DNA of 32,715 bases from assembly GCA_031292675.1 (NCBI GenBank), contig JARLGQ010000134.1, positions 1 through 32,715 of the forward strand. The letters run 5' to 3'. Positions 22,611-30,491 of the stretch are shown here, one piece after another. Below the pieces are notes generated by a model. The model saw only the letters and a list, made by a program, of their open reading frames with translations. It searched no databases and was not told the DNA's origin. Positions within the stretch are counted from its first letter, which is position 1; every line of letters starts with the position of its first letter. Both the position numbers and the translations under genes were made by a program. The DNA is from Acidimicrobiales bacterium (GTDB taxonomy: Bacteria; Actinomycetota; Acidimicrobiia; Acidimicrobiales; UBA8190).

Positions 22611-23288
22611 GTGAAGACCCGAGGAGTGTTGTTCGACTGGCGAGGGACGCTGGTTGGAGATCCTGATGATGGGTGGTGGGTGCGGTCCGCCCTTGAATGC
22701 CTCGAACGTAGCGCAGGCGACGCCGAAGTAGACCAGATTGTCGACCGTCTTCGAATTGCCGGCGAACTGCCATCCGTGGTCGTGGCGAGGCAAACGGCAG
22801 ATTGTTCGGCGGAGCAGCACCACGCTGCAACCATGCTGCAGTTCGCGGAGGCGGGACTGGATGATGCGTTGGCCAGGGCGCTTTATCAGCTCGACTTCGA
22901 GCCTGTCGCCCACCCCCTTTACGAAGATGTGCCCGAGACGTTGCAGCGTCTCAAGGCGCTCGGTGTCGCAGTTGCGATCGTGAGCGACATCCATTTCGAC
23001 TTGCGACCGGAGTTTGCGCTTCTGGGACTTGAAAGCCTTATAGACAGCTTCGTCCTTTCATTTGAGCGTGGTGTCCAAAAACCCGATCCGCGAATCTTCG
23101 AGATCGCCCTCGACTCACTCGGCGTAGAGCCTCGTGAGGCTCTCATGGTCGGCGACCGGCCCGCTCGGGACGGGGCTGCTGTGCTTGTCGGTATTCCTAC
23201 ACTGCTGCTCCCGATCGAGCACGGACCACGCCGGGGGCTGAGCGGAGTCCTTGCTTTGATGGGGATCCCACCCGCCTCACCTGGGTAG
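22611..23288 (+). CDS. HAD-superfamily hydrolase
   Basis: A 225-aa protein started at GTG 22611 (VKTRGVLFDWRGTLVGDP), directly before motif I. Motif I reads DWRGT, so the nucleophile Asp is present but the usual second Asp is Arg, a variant seen in some HAD branches and unfavourable for a standard phosphatase. Motif II is AIVSDIHFD, motif III includes the Lys of GVQKPDPRIFE, and motif IV is LMVGDRPARDG. The helical cap lies at about residues 20-85. A phosphatase or dehalogenase-like role is possible; the substrate is unknown. The ribosome-binding site is weak and an upstream start cannot be ruled out. Confidence 0.82.
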   Translation: MKTRGVLFDWRGTLVGDPDDGWWVRSALECLERSAGDAEVDQIVDRLRIAGELPSVVVARQTADCSAEQHHAATMLQFAEAGLDDALARALYQLDFEPVAHPLYEDVPETLQRLKALGVAVAIVSDIHFDLRPEFALLGLESLIDSFVLSFERGVQKPDPRIFEIALDSLGVEPREALMVGDRPARDGAAVLVGIPTLLLPIEHGPRRGLSGVLALMGIPPASPG

Positions 23289-23323
23289 CCCTGTTGACTC
23301 GATTCGGCAAACACCTCTCCGAC

Positions 23324-23349
23324 GCACGCCAGTGTGCGGCAATGTCTCT
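23324..23349. repeat. Short dispersed repeat, copy 1
   Basis: This 26-base sequence, beginning GCACGCCAG and ending CGGCAATGTCTCT, recurs at 24982-25007 with 24 of 26 positions equal, and in a weaker form at 24843-24867 (about 20 of 25). All copies are in intergenic DNA and in the same orientation. The nature of the element is unknown. Confidence 0.6.
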
Positions 23350-23364
23350 AGCGCAAGCGGGAAC

Positions 23365-23973
23365 CTAGGGTCCTGAAACGCCCATCATCTGGCCGTGCGA
23401 CATCCAAGCGCCCCAGCTGTCCTGACCGCTCCAGCCACCTATGTGGCTGGTCATCCAAGACACCATTGCGCTGCACCAACTCTGAACGGAGGTCGTAGTC
23501 GCCGGTTGGCTCGTGGCCATCCACCGATCACATGCGGAGAGCATGTGAACCGAGTCGCCCCACATCATCTAAGGACCCACGCCCGAGCGCTCCATGTATC
23601 GAGACATCCAGCTGGTCATTTCGGTGCACCACTGCGCGGTGCCCGTCTGGGCCGGGTCTGCAGCTAGCCATTTCGAGCAACCAGCGTGCACCGCGGCAAG
23701 CTGTGCAGCCACCGGGGTGGCCTGGTTGGTGCCCTGCGTGAAGAGGAGACCAAGCGCAACGCCCGCTCCAAGCACTGCGGCGACGAGAGTCACCAAGAGG
23801 CCACGGCCAATCCGACGGTCGGTGGCGCCGGTACGGTCCCCATAGGGTCCAGTCTCCGGGCAAATGGGGCGGCTCACCCAGGGGCGAAGGACCCTTTTGA
23901 CACCGGGGACGGCTGGTCCTTGCCCGTACGCGGCAATGTAACTAGAAGCCGGTCCATGCCCGGGATCCGACAT
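23365..23973 (-). pseudogene. Membrane-anchored Met/Trp/Cys-rich two-repeat protein interrupted by an in-frame TAG
   Basis: From ATG 23973 the frame has a Pro/Gly-rich N-terminus, one membrane segment (about residues 58-80, GLLVTLVAAVLGAGVALGLL) and then the module CSKWLAADPAQTGTAQWCTE with MTSWMSRYM. A TAG at 23571-23569 follows, and the same frame continues at once with MMWGDSVHMLSACDRWMATS and WCSAMVSWMTSHIGGW to a second TAG. The two halves carry the same C-x-x-W...WC-x-x-M-x-SWM module, so they belong to one protein. A single C-to-T change of CAG would create the stop. The second half has no ribosome-binding site of its own. It may be a recent pseudogene, a sequencing error or a read-through. 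Met- and Cys-rich outer-surface domains suggest metal binding, but the family is not recognised. Confidence 0.7.
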
Positions 23974-24007
23974 GATCGCCGGTCACCGTGCCCAGGTCAA
24001 CGTCCCG

Positions 24008-24760
24008 TCAGTCCGGCTTCTGGGCCTCCATCAGGAATCGACTGGCGTAGGCCACAAAGGGTCCCGACCGCTGAATCTGCTCGTGAAGGGCGAGCAACTT
24101 GTCGTAGTAGCCCTCGACGGTGAAGCCCGGCACGATCCAGATCACGAGGCGGAGAAAGTAGACCACTGCGCCCACGTCGTTGAAGACCGTCCGAAGGCGC
24201 TCCTCTCGAAGGTCCCGCACAATCAGGCCTGCCGTCCGTGCTGCCACACGGGCGATCCGAGGGTCTCGTGTTGAGGTCGGTGGGAGCGGACCCAACATGT
24301 ATTCGCTGAGTTCTCGAACGCTGTTCGGGCCGACCTGCTGAGATAGGTAGGTGCCGCCGGGGCGCAGAACACGGGCGACCTCTTCCCACCACGTGGCTAC
24401 CGGATGGCGGCTGGTCACGAGATCGAAAGCATCATTGGGGAAGGGCAGCCGATCATCCTGCGTGGCGACGACGTACGCACCCCGAGTGCTAAGTCGACGG
24501 GAGGCAAGTACGACATTCGGGGCATAGCCCTCGGTGGCCACCAGGAGCGACGGGAGATGGGGCAGGCGTGCCAGCATTTCGCCGCCGCCCGTCTGAAGGT
24601 CCAGCATCATTGATGCCGACTTGGCGCGCTCCGCGACAATCTCGGAGTACCGCCAGCTCGGTTGCTCCTCAGTGGCGCGCCCGGCCAGCCAGCTGAAGTC
24701 CCAGCCCTCGATCGGGGCTGCCTGTGCGTTTGTAATCAGCTCGTCGAACGACGGTGCCAT
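24008..24760 (-). CDS. Class I SAM-dependent methyltransferase
   Basis: A 250-aa protein starting at ATG 24760 (MAPSFDELITNAQAAPIEGW). The SAM-binding motif I is MMLDLQTGGGEMLARL, where the usual first Gly-x-Gly is replaced by Gln-Thr-Gly-Gly-Gly; motif II is LLVATEGYAPNV; the later motif is LPFPNDAFDLVTSRHP, and EEVARVLRPGGTYLSQQVG is the typical post-core motif. The C-terminal third (VFNDVGAVVYFLRLVIWIVP) is the variable substrate cap. Related proteins are widespread small-molecule methyltransferases without assigned substrates. It stands alone in the accessory region. Confidence 0.88.
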   Translation of the reverse strand: MAPSFDELITNAQAAPIEGWDFSWLAGRATEEQPSWRYSEIVAERAKSASMMLDLQTGGGEMLARLPHLPSLLVATEGYAPNVVLASRRLSTRGAYVVATQDDRLPFPNDAFDLVTSRHPVATWWEEVARVLRPGGTYLSQQVGPNSVRELSEYMLGPLPPTSTRDPRIARVAARTAGLIVRDLREERLRTVFNDVGAVVYFLRLVIWIVPGFTVEGYYDKLLALHEQIQRSGPFVAYASRFLMEAQKPD

Positions 24761-24842
24761 ACCCTGGATGCTCGCAGGTCAGCCCGGCTCGCCACGGCGA
24801 CGGCCTCGCTGCCGGTCCCGGTCAGGCAAGACGCCGAGGGCC

Positions 24843-25007
24843 CACGCCAGCGTGCAGGAGTGACTCTGGAAACGTCGACGGGGTCTGTCAAGGTATCCTC
24901 GACGCTATGGGCAAACGATCCGAGGATTGGGACATCCCTAGAGACGCCCCGACTCTCGGGACCTGAGGACATAGCACCCCTGCACGCCAGCGTTCGGCAA
25001 TGTCTCT
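24843..25007. repeat. Intergenic region with two copies of the short repeat and hairpins
   Basis: The 366-base gap between the methyltransferase and VOC genes (24761-25126) contains a diverged copy of the short repeat (24843-24867) and a close copy (24982-25007). Between them ATCCTCG (24895-24901) and CGAGGAT (24921-24927) can form a stem with a 19-base loop. No open frame here is convincing, though a 19-codon frame from ATG 24907 exists. I see no tRNA or transposase remnant. Confidence 0.5.
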
Positions 25008-25126
25008 TGAGACGACGGGTCGGCCGCCAGTTCGGGCGGTCAGCACAGCGCCGTCCACCTGGCACGTCGGACGAAGGCACTTGGGAACAACGTCACCATT
25101 CGGCGGGAGTCGCAGCACCGCAGAGG

Positions 25127-25480
25127 TCAGTAGGCGTTGTGGAAGTTGCCAATGAATGTGATCCTGTTGCCGTCTGGGTCAATAATGGAGTACAATCGCT
25201 CACTCTTGCCACCTGCTTCAATCATGCCGGACGGCAAGCCTCTTGCTCGGAGTTCACTGAGGTGAGCGTCAAGATCGTGAACAGCGAAGTTGAGGAAGGT
25301 TGACCCAGCACGTTCGGGGTCAAGAAAGACCTGCAACCATCCTGAATCCGTAATCCTCCATTCGGCCAATGTGACCATCGGATTGTTGTCTGCCGGGCGT
25401 CCCAGGAGCTGCTCATACCACCCTTGCGCTGCATCTATGTCTGAGACAGGAATGACAGCAAGTACCTGATCAATGGACAT
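25127..25480 (-). CDS. VOC-family (glyoxalase fold) protein
   Basis: A 117-aa protein; ATG 25480 (MSIDQVLAVIPVSDIDAAQG) is preceded by an AAGGGA ribosome-binding site, while the frame upstream is not family-like. One VOC module pair is present: WYEQLLGRPADNNP, then WLQVFLDPERAGSTFLNFAV and LYSIIDPDGNRITFIGNF, ending in the usual DPDGN-x-I-x-F motif. There is no clear metal triad, so it could be an antibiotic-binding or enzyme-like protein of unknown ligand. The 284 bases upstream, to the yihY stop, hold no gene I can support. Confidence 0.85.
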   Translation of the reverse strand: MSIDQVLAVIPVSDIDAAQGWYEQLLGRPADNNPMVTLAEWRITDSGWLQVFLDPERAGSTFLNFAVHDLDAHLSELRARGLPSGMIEAGGKSERLYSIIDPDGNRITFIGNFHNAY

Positions 25481-25764
25481 GAATCCCTTTCCGGCGTTTT
25501 GCATCGGTCGGGTGAGAGTGTAAGCCCGAAGTCTTTCGTGTATTAGACGGAGGGCGAAGGTAAGACTCATCGGTCCTTTGTCGTCTTCCGCTCAAAACGG
25601 TTCGCCGTGGTGGTTTGCGAGACCATGCGGTACGTACTGCTTCCCTGGCGGCACAGATACCACGACGCAGGCGAGTGTCCTCTCTCTCGAGAACCCGAAC
25701 TCGGTCGTCCTACGCCGTGTCCGCGCAAGAGCTCGTCGGGAATGCGCCCGAACTGCCCATGCGG

Positions 25765-26634
25765 TCACGTGCGGTTTCGGTCGAGCTCGCAGTCGAGCTC
25801 GGCTCCGAGCATCACGGCCAACCCGGTGAGGTACAACCACAGGAGCAGAGCCGCCACTCCGGCGAAGGCGCCGTAGGTGAGCGACTCGTGGCCGAAGTGG
25901 TTGAGATAGAAGGAGAACGCGGCCGAGGCGCCCAACCACCCCACTGCGGCCGCCAGCGCACCCGGGCTCACCCAGCGCAGGCGGGTCCTGTCCCGATTGG
26001 GGCCGAAGGAGTAGTACACCGACAACAGCAGCACGATCAACGCCAGTGCCCCGGCCCAGCGGACGACCACCCATGCGGCGTCGAACGTGGATCGCGCCAG
26101 CGCCACCGACGAGGGAAGCAGCGCTCGGATGGGGTCGCCCAGCACCAGCAAGCCCGAGGCGGCGCCCCCCAGGACCACGGTGAGGACGAGCAGCGGAACC
26201 GCCACCACCCGCCGACGCACGAAACCGCGGTCGGAGCGCACCTCGAAGGCCACGTCCAGCCCGACCTGGAGCGCGGCCATCGCCTCGACTCCGCTCCACA
26301 AGGCCACGAGCAAGCCGCCCACGACTTCCACCCCACCGCCCGCGCCCTTGACGGGATTACGGAGGGCCTGGTCGATCGTCTGTGACATCTGCACCGGAAG
26401 GATCACGTCGACGCCGTGGACCAGGCTGCGCAGCTGCGACGCCGAGAGCCCCACGAGCCCCACCAGTCCGACGGCGGCGACGATGGCGGGAAAGATGGCC
26501 AGGAACCAGTGGAACGCCAGGCTGGCCGCGCTGGTCGTGACACGGTCCTCGATGGCCTCGGCCAGGATCTTGCGGACAAGCTTGGGCACGGCGCGCACCT
26601 CGACCGTCCTCGAGTGACCGCCGCGGCCGGGCAT
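25765..26634 (-). CDS. YihY/BrkB family membrane protein
   Basis: A 289-aa protein starting at ATG 26634. Six membrane segments fit the family: SAASLAFHWFLAIFPAIVAA (first helix, with the family's SLAF/Y..PAIVAA pattern), EVVGGLLVALWSGVEAMAAL, VVAVPLLVLTVVLGG, VVRWAGALALIVLLLSVYY, WVSPGALAAAVGWLGASAAF and LTYGAFAGVAALLLWLYLTG ending with AVMLGAELDCELDR. The family was once called tRNA-processing RNase BN, which was wrong; its real function is unknown, with proposed envelope or transport roles. It starts eight bases after the stop of the lipoprotein gene. Confidence 0.92.
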   Translation of the reverse strand: MPGRGGHSRTVEVRAVPKLVRKILAEAIEDRVTTSAASLAFHWFLAIFPAIVAAVGLVGLVGLSASQLRSLVHGVDVILPVQMSQTIDQALRNPVKGAGGGVEVVGGLLVALWSGVEAMAALQVGLDVAFEVRSDRGFVRRRVVAVPLLVLTVVLGGAASGLLVLGDPIRALLPSSVALARSTFDAAWVVVRWAGALALIVLLLSVYYSFGPNRDRTRLRWVSPGALAAAVGWLGASAAFSFYLNHFGHESLTYGAFAGVAALLLWLYLTGLAVMLGAELDCELDRNRT

Positions 26635-26642
26635 GGCGTCGC

Positions 26643-27134
26643 TCAGTGGACGGGCTGGCCGGCGTCGTTCACGGCGTACCAGAGTCCTCCGGAGTTGCGG
26701 ATCCCCTCACCCGTCGACTGCCCGGCCGAGGTGTCGCCGATCCAGCGGTACAGGGGCCACCCGTCGTAGGTGACCTGGAGCGAGCCGCCCCGCGGCGTGG
26801 TCCCGACGAGGGTCCTGTCGACCCCGGCACCGACGACCGGAGTGGCGACCCCCGACGGCAAGGTGAGCGGAGGCCACTGGGTGGCGCAGTACCCGTTGCA
26901 GGTCGAGCGGCCCGAATGGTGGTCGGGGACGAAGAGGTACAACGTGAGCCCGTAGCCGTCGACGAGGACGGTGCCCAGGCCCCTGACGGAGTTCGACTGC
27001 ACCATGTAGCCGGGACCTTCGGGCCCGGTGGTCGGGGCGCCGTTGGCCGGAACCCCCACCAGGTGCCCACCTGATGCCCCGCACGCTCCCACCAGCACGG
27101 GGAGCAGGACCAGGAGGACCCGTCGCGCCCTCAA
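26643..27134 (-). CDS. Lipoprotein with secreted repeats (COG4315/Lipoprotein_15 type)
   Basis: A 163-aa protein. TTG 27134 overlaps the enoyl-CoA hydratase stop (TTGA) and gives a clean lipoprotein signal RARRVLLVLLPVLVGACGAS with lipobox LVGAC. Two repeats follow: GTVLVDGYGLTLYLFVPDHH with STCNGYCATQWPPLTL, and GSLQVTYDGWPLYRWIGDTS with ending GGLWYAVNDAG. This is the repeat family in which Asp-Gly-x-x-Leu-Tyr strands alternate with a Cys pair motif (CNGYCATQWPP). Its function is unknown; it is exported and anchored to the membrane. It is likely cotranscribed with the hydratase upstream and yihY downstream. Confidence 0.85.
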   Translation of the reverse strand: MRARRVLLVLLPVLVGACGASGGHLVGVPANGAPTTGPEGPGYMVQSNSVRGLGTVLVDGYGLTLYLFVPDHHSGRSTCNGYCATQWPPLTLPSGVATPVVGAGVDRTLVGTTPRGGSLQVTYDGWPLYRWIGDTSAGQSTGEGIRNSGGLWYAVNDAGQPVH

Positions 27135-27919
27135 CGACCCGTGAACCTCGGCTCCCGCTTCTCCGCGAACGCCCGCATGGCCTCGGCGGTGTCCTCGCTG
27201 TAGAAGTTGATCGTCTGGCACCGGGCCTCGTCCTCGAGGGCCTGGGCCATGGTGACCGACATGGCGTTGTCGAGCAGGGTCTTGGTCATCGCCAGCGCGA
27301 GGGGCGGACCCTGGGCCAGGCGACGGGCCCAGTCGTCGACGAAGGCATCGAGGTCTTCGTCGGCCACCACGCGATTGAGGAGCCCGTAGGCAGCGGCCTC
27401 CTCGGCCGAGAGGATGTCGGCGAAATAGGCCAGCTCCTTGGCCTTGTGCAACCCGATGAGCCTCGGCAACAGCCATGACGAGCCACCGTCGACCGAGAGG
27501 CCGCGCCGGGCGAAGATCTCCGAGAACCTGGCGTTGTCCGACGCCACCGTGAGGTCACACCCCAGGGCCAGGCTCATGCCCGCCCCGGCGGCGATGCCCC
27601 GGATCTTGGCGATGGTGGGTTTGGGGAGCTCGTGCAACGCCAGCATCACCCGACCGAAGAACCGCATGCGCACGATGTGGGGGTCCGCCGGGTCCCCGCT
27701 CACACCGCGTGGGTCGGCGATGTCTGCACCCGAGCAGAACGCCCCCCCGGCTCCGGTGACCACCACGACACGGTCCTCACGCCGGCTCCCCACTTCGGAG
27801 AACGTGTCGTAGAGCTCCTGCCACATGAGGCCGTTACCGGCGTTCTTGCGCTCGGGGCGGTTCAGCGTCACGGTGACGACCCCGGCGTCGCGTTCCACCA
27901 CGATGGTCTCGGTGCTCAC
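27131..27919 (-). CDS. Enoyl-CoA hydratase/isomerase family protein
   Basis: A 262-aa crotonase-fold protein starting at GTG 27919. VTLNRPERKNAGNGLMWQEL is the N-terminal motif; GAGGAFCSGADIAD forms one half of the oxyanion hole; IRGIAAGAGMSLALGCDL the other; then SEIFARRGLSVDGGSSWLLP. The second catalytic Glu is replaced by Asp in SVDGGSSW, as in PaaG-type isomerases and other side groups, so true hydratase activity is uncertain. Such proteins act on fatty-acyl or phenylacetyl-CoA substrates. It sits between yraN and the lipoprotein on the same strand. Confidence 0.9.
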   Translation of the reverse strand: MSTETIVVERDAGVVTVTLNRPERKNAGNGLMWQELYDTFSEVGSRREDRVVVVTGAGGAFCSGADIADPRGVSGDPADPHIVRMRFFGRVMLALHELPKPTIAKIRGIAAGAGMSLALGCDLTVASDNARFSEIFARRGLSVDGGSSWLLPRLIGLHKAKELAYFADILSAEEAAAYGLLNRVVADEDLDAFVDDWARRLAQGPPLALAMTKTLLDNAMSVTMAQALEDEARCQTINFYSEDTAEAMRAFAEKREPRFTGR

Positions 27920-27956
27920 GACGACACCCTATCGACCCTCGGGCCCGGTCCCCGAG

Positions 27957-28334
27957 TCAGAAGGCGTCCTGGAGGACCTCGACCTCCAGCACCCCACGGT
28001 CCCCTCTGGTCACGGCGGCGACGTCGAACCGGATCTGTCCGTAATGCCGGCCGTGCCGACGCGCGCCGGAGAGCCACATGGTGGCCAGCTGGCGCAGGCG
28101 CCGCTGCTTCGCCGGGGTGACGGCTTCCAAGGGCGAGCCGAAGGAGCCCGAGCTCCGGGTCTTCACCTCGCAGATCACGAGGACGTCGCCGTCCGCGCTG
28201 CAGGCCACCACGTCGAGCTCGCCGGCCGCACAGCGCCAATTGCGGTCCAGCACCTCGTACGACGCGGCGCGGTACCAGGCCGCGGCGGCTTCCTCGCCGC
28301 GCGCCCCCAACGGGGCGCGGCCGGGACCGGGCAT
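27957..28334 (-). CDS. yraN: YraN/UPF0102 family nuclease-fold protein
   Basis: A 125-aa protein starting at ATG 28334. It shows GEEAAAAWYRAASYEVLDRN, then CAAGELDVVACSADGDVLV, ICEVKTRSSGSFGSPLEAVT and IRFDVAAV, with the acidic and Glu-x-Lys (EVK) residues of the PD-(D/E)XK fold, so a Holliday-junction-resolvase-like nuclease. Its role is not established. It is one base from the DUF2469 gene. In many actinobacteria the next genes would be comM and dprA; here they are about 20 kb away. Confidence 0.92.
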   Translation of the reverse strand: MPGPGRAPLGARGEEAAAAWYRAASYEVLDRNWRCAAGELDVVACSADGDVLVICEVKTRSSGSFGSPLEAVTPAKQRRLRQLATMWLSGARRHGRHYGQIRFDVAAVTRGDRGVLEVEVLQDAF

Positions 28335-28335
28335 G

Positions 28336-28629
28336 TCAGCTGTCGCGCTCGGGCAACCGCTCCACGTTCACGTCCCGGAACGTGAGCACATGCACATGGG
28401 GCACGAAGCGCGCCGGGCGGTACATGTCCCACACCCAGGCGTCGTCCAACTCGAGCTCGACACACGTCGGCGTCGTCGAGTCGCGCACCGAGACCTTGAC
28501 CTCGTTGGCCAGGTAGAAGCGGCGCTCGGTCTCGACCACGTAGTTGAACAACGGGAGCACCGTGCGGTACTCCTGCACGAGCGCCAGTTCGATCTCGGCC
28601 TCGTACCGTTCGAGATCTTCTTCGCTCAT
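28336..28629 (-). CDS. DUF2469 family protein
   Basis: A 97-aa protein starting at ATG 28629 (MSEEDLERYEAEIELALVQE), with YRTVLPLFNYVVETERRFYL, NEVKVSV and WVWDMYRPARFVPHVHVLTF, the signature of this short actinobacteria-specific family. It is acidic at the N-terminus and has no known function. It is typically found next to yraN and rnhB. It starts about 50 bases from the rplS stop. Confidence 0.93.
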   Translation of the reverse strand: MSEEDLERYEAEIELALVQEYRTVLPLFNYVVETERRFYLANEVKVSVRDSTTPTCVELELDDAWVWDMYRPARFVPHVHVLTFRDVNVERLPERDS

Positions 28630-28678
28630 GTGTCCCCGGGCTGCTTCCGCCTCGATCCGAACACGACGAAAGGGCGCA

Positions 28679-29032
28679 CTAGGTGCGTGCGGCCCGCTTC
28701 TCCTTGATCTTCGCCGCCTTGCCGACGCGGCCCCGCAGGTAATAGAGCTTGGCCCGCCGCACGTCGCCGCGGGTGACCACCTCGATCTTGGACAGGATCG
28801 GTGAGTGCACGGGGAAGGTCCGCTCGACTCCCACACCGAAGCTGAGCTTGCGCACCGTGAAGGTCTCCCGGGCCCCGGTGCCCTGGCGGCGGATGACCGC
28901 GCCCTGGAACACCTGGGTGCGCTCCCGGTTGCCCTCCACGACCCGGACGTGCACCTTGAGCGTGTCGCCCGGCCTGAAATCGGGGACGTCGTCTCTCAAG
29001 CTCTCGCGATCGACGATATCGGTGGGATTCAT
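28679..29032 (-). CDS. rplS: 50S ribosomal protein L19
   Basis: A 117-aa protein starting at ATG 29032. It contains [55 protein letters not shown] and [20 protein letters not shown], the complete L19 family pattern, with a basic C-terminus. L19 sits at the 30S-50S interface. It is separated from trmD by 135 bases with no gene, so it may have its own promoter. The lepB and rnhB genes that often follow rplS are not found here. Confidence 0.97.
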   Translation of the reverse strand: MNPTDIVDRESLRDDVPDFRPGDTLKVHVRVVEGNRERTQVFQGAVIRRQGTGARETFTVRKLSFGVGVERTFPVHSPILSKIEVVTRGDVRRAKLYYLRGRVGKAAKIKEKRAART

Positions 29033-29167
29033 GGCGCGCGTCCCTTCACAGATCCAGCTCCGAGCGGCTCAGGCAGCGCCTGCGGGGCCACCGCGGCAAC
29101 GGGGCGGCCGAGCCGTGCAGAGCCTGCCGGAGGAGGCCACGATAGCCGCGTCCAGGACCTTCCCGCA

Positions 29168-29935
29168 CTACGGCGAGCCGGCTCCGGGACTCGGGGACGG
29201 CTCGTCGGACCCCTCCTCGAGCAGGCGCCGGTCGTCGTCGCCTAGGCCACCGGCCGCCTCGACCAGGTCCGGGCGCGCCTCGAGGGTCCGGCGCAGGGCC
29301 GTCGCCCGCCTCCAGCGTGCGATGCGGCCATGGTCCCCGCTCAGCAGGACCTCGGGCACGGCCCAGCCGCGGAATACCGCCGGACGGGTGTACTGCGGGT
29401 ACTCGAGCAGGCCCGAGCTGAAGCTCTCGTCGAGGGCCGAGGCGTCGTTCCCCATGACCCCGGGGACGAGGCGCGCCACCGCTTCGATGACGACCAGGGC
29501 GGGCAGCTCGCCCCCGCCCAGGACGTAGTCGCCGACCGACAGCTCCCCGTCGACGAGGTGGTCGGCGACCCGCTGGTCCACACCCTCGTAGCGCCCGCAC
29601 AGCAGGGAGAACCCCCCCGCCGGGGAGTCACCTGTGGCCAAGAGCTCCTCCACGAGGTGCTGATCGAGGCGGCGACCGCCCGGACCGAGCAGGTACAGGG
29701 GCCGGGGCGGCTCGACCGCCTCGACGGCGGCGAAGATCGGGGCGACGCCGAGAACCATCCCCGCCCCCCCGCCGAAGGGCGTGTCGTCGACCGACCGCCT
29801 CGGGTCACCCGCCCCGGCGCGCAGGTCGTGGACGCGGAGGTCGAGGAGGCCCTGGCGGCGGGCCCGGCCCAGGAGCGAGCCCTCGCAGTAGTGCTCGAGA
29901 AGCTCGGGGAAGATCGTAAAGACGTCGACGCGCAC
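29168..29935 (-). CDS. trmD: tRNA (guanine-N1)-methyltransferase
   Basis: A 255-aa protein starting at GTG 29935, with GGAG four bases upstream. The SPOUT knot motifs are DDTPFGGGAGMV, LLGPGGRRLDQ, LLCGRYEGVDQRV and SVGDYVLGGGELPAL, followed by VPGVMGN and the C-terminal VPEVLLSGDHGRIARWRR, all conserved. It methylates G37 of tRNAs and prevents frameshifting. It lies in the usual rpsP-rimM-trmD-rplS order, seven bases after rimM. Confidence 0.97.
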   Translation of the reverse strand: MRVDVFTIFPELLEHYCEGSLLGRARRQGLLDLRVHDLRAGAGDPRRSVDDTPFGGGAGMVLGVAPIFAAVEAVEPPRPLYLLGPGGRRLDQHLVEELLATGDSPAGGFSLLCGRYEGVDQRVADHLVDGELSVGDYVLGGGELPALVVIEAVARLVPGVMGNDASALDESFSSGLLEYPQYTRPAVFRGWAVPEVLLSGDHGRIARWRRATALRRTLEARPDLVEAAGGLGDDDRRLLEEGSDEPSPSPGAGSP

Positions 29936-29942
29936 CGCGCTC

Positions 29943-30491
29943 CTATCCCGAGGGTGGGTCGAGAAGTCCGGCCGGCACCTCGAGCACCACGCGGCCCGCC
30001 GATCGCTCGATCACGAACCGCAGCGGGACCAGCGCGCCACCGTCGAGCTCGAGCAGGTCGCTGGCGGGGTTGGCCACGACGGCCTGCACCGTGCCCAGAT
30101 GTGCCCCCTCAGTGTCGAACACCTCCGAACCGATGAGCTCGTGCACCCACCAGGCATCGTCGTCCTCGAGGGGCCGGGCCCGGAGCACGGTGCCACGCAG
30201 GCCCTCGGCCCGTTCCCGGGTGTCGACACCGGAGAACCTCATGAGCCAGTTGTCCCCGAACGGGCGCGCCGCGTCGATGCGCAGCTCACCGACGTCGGTT
30301 GCGAACACCGACCCCACCACGACCCGCTCGGGGCGGTTGCTCACCAGGGCGACGACCACCTCGCCGGTCAGTCCGTGGGCCTTGCCCACCCGGCCGACTT
30401 CGAGCAACGTGCCGGCACCGGCCGGCCCACGGGCGTCGCGTCCGGGATCGTCAGTCGTCGACGAAGTCGACGTTGGTGTCCACCCCTTCAC
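29943..30491 (-). CDS. rimM: 16S rRNA processing protein RimM
   Basis: Up to 182 aa. LLEVGRVGKAHGLTGEVVVA is the N-terminal RimM motif, with DDAWWVHELIGSEVFDTEGA and ASDLLELDGGALVPLRFVIE in the C-terminal PRC-barrel part. It assists 30S head maturation by binding S19. The frame opens at GTG 30491, overlapping khpA by 41 bases, but the first 27 residues are not family-like; a TTG at 30407 next to LLEVGRV is a plausible start without a good ribosome-binding site. The true start is undecided. Confidence 0.93.
   Translation of the reverse strand: MKGWTPTSTSSTTDDPGRDARGPAGAGTLLEVGRVGKAHGLTGEVVVALVSNRPERVVVGSVFATDVGELRIDAARPFGDNWLMRFSGVDTRERAEGLRGTVLRARPLEDDDAWWVHELIGSEVFDTEGAHLGTVQAVVANPASDLLELDGGALVPLRFVIERSAGRVVLEVPAGLLDPPSG

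Noticed and set aside
25592-26299. 235-codon minus-strand frame
   Set aside because: It overlaps the YihY gene in another frame and is Gly/Arg-rich; the YihY membrane segments are convincing.
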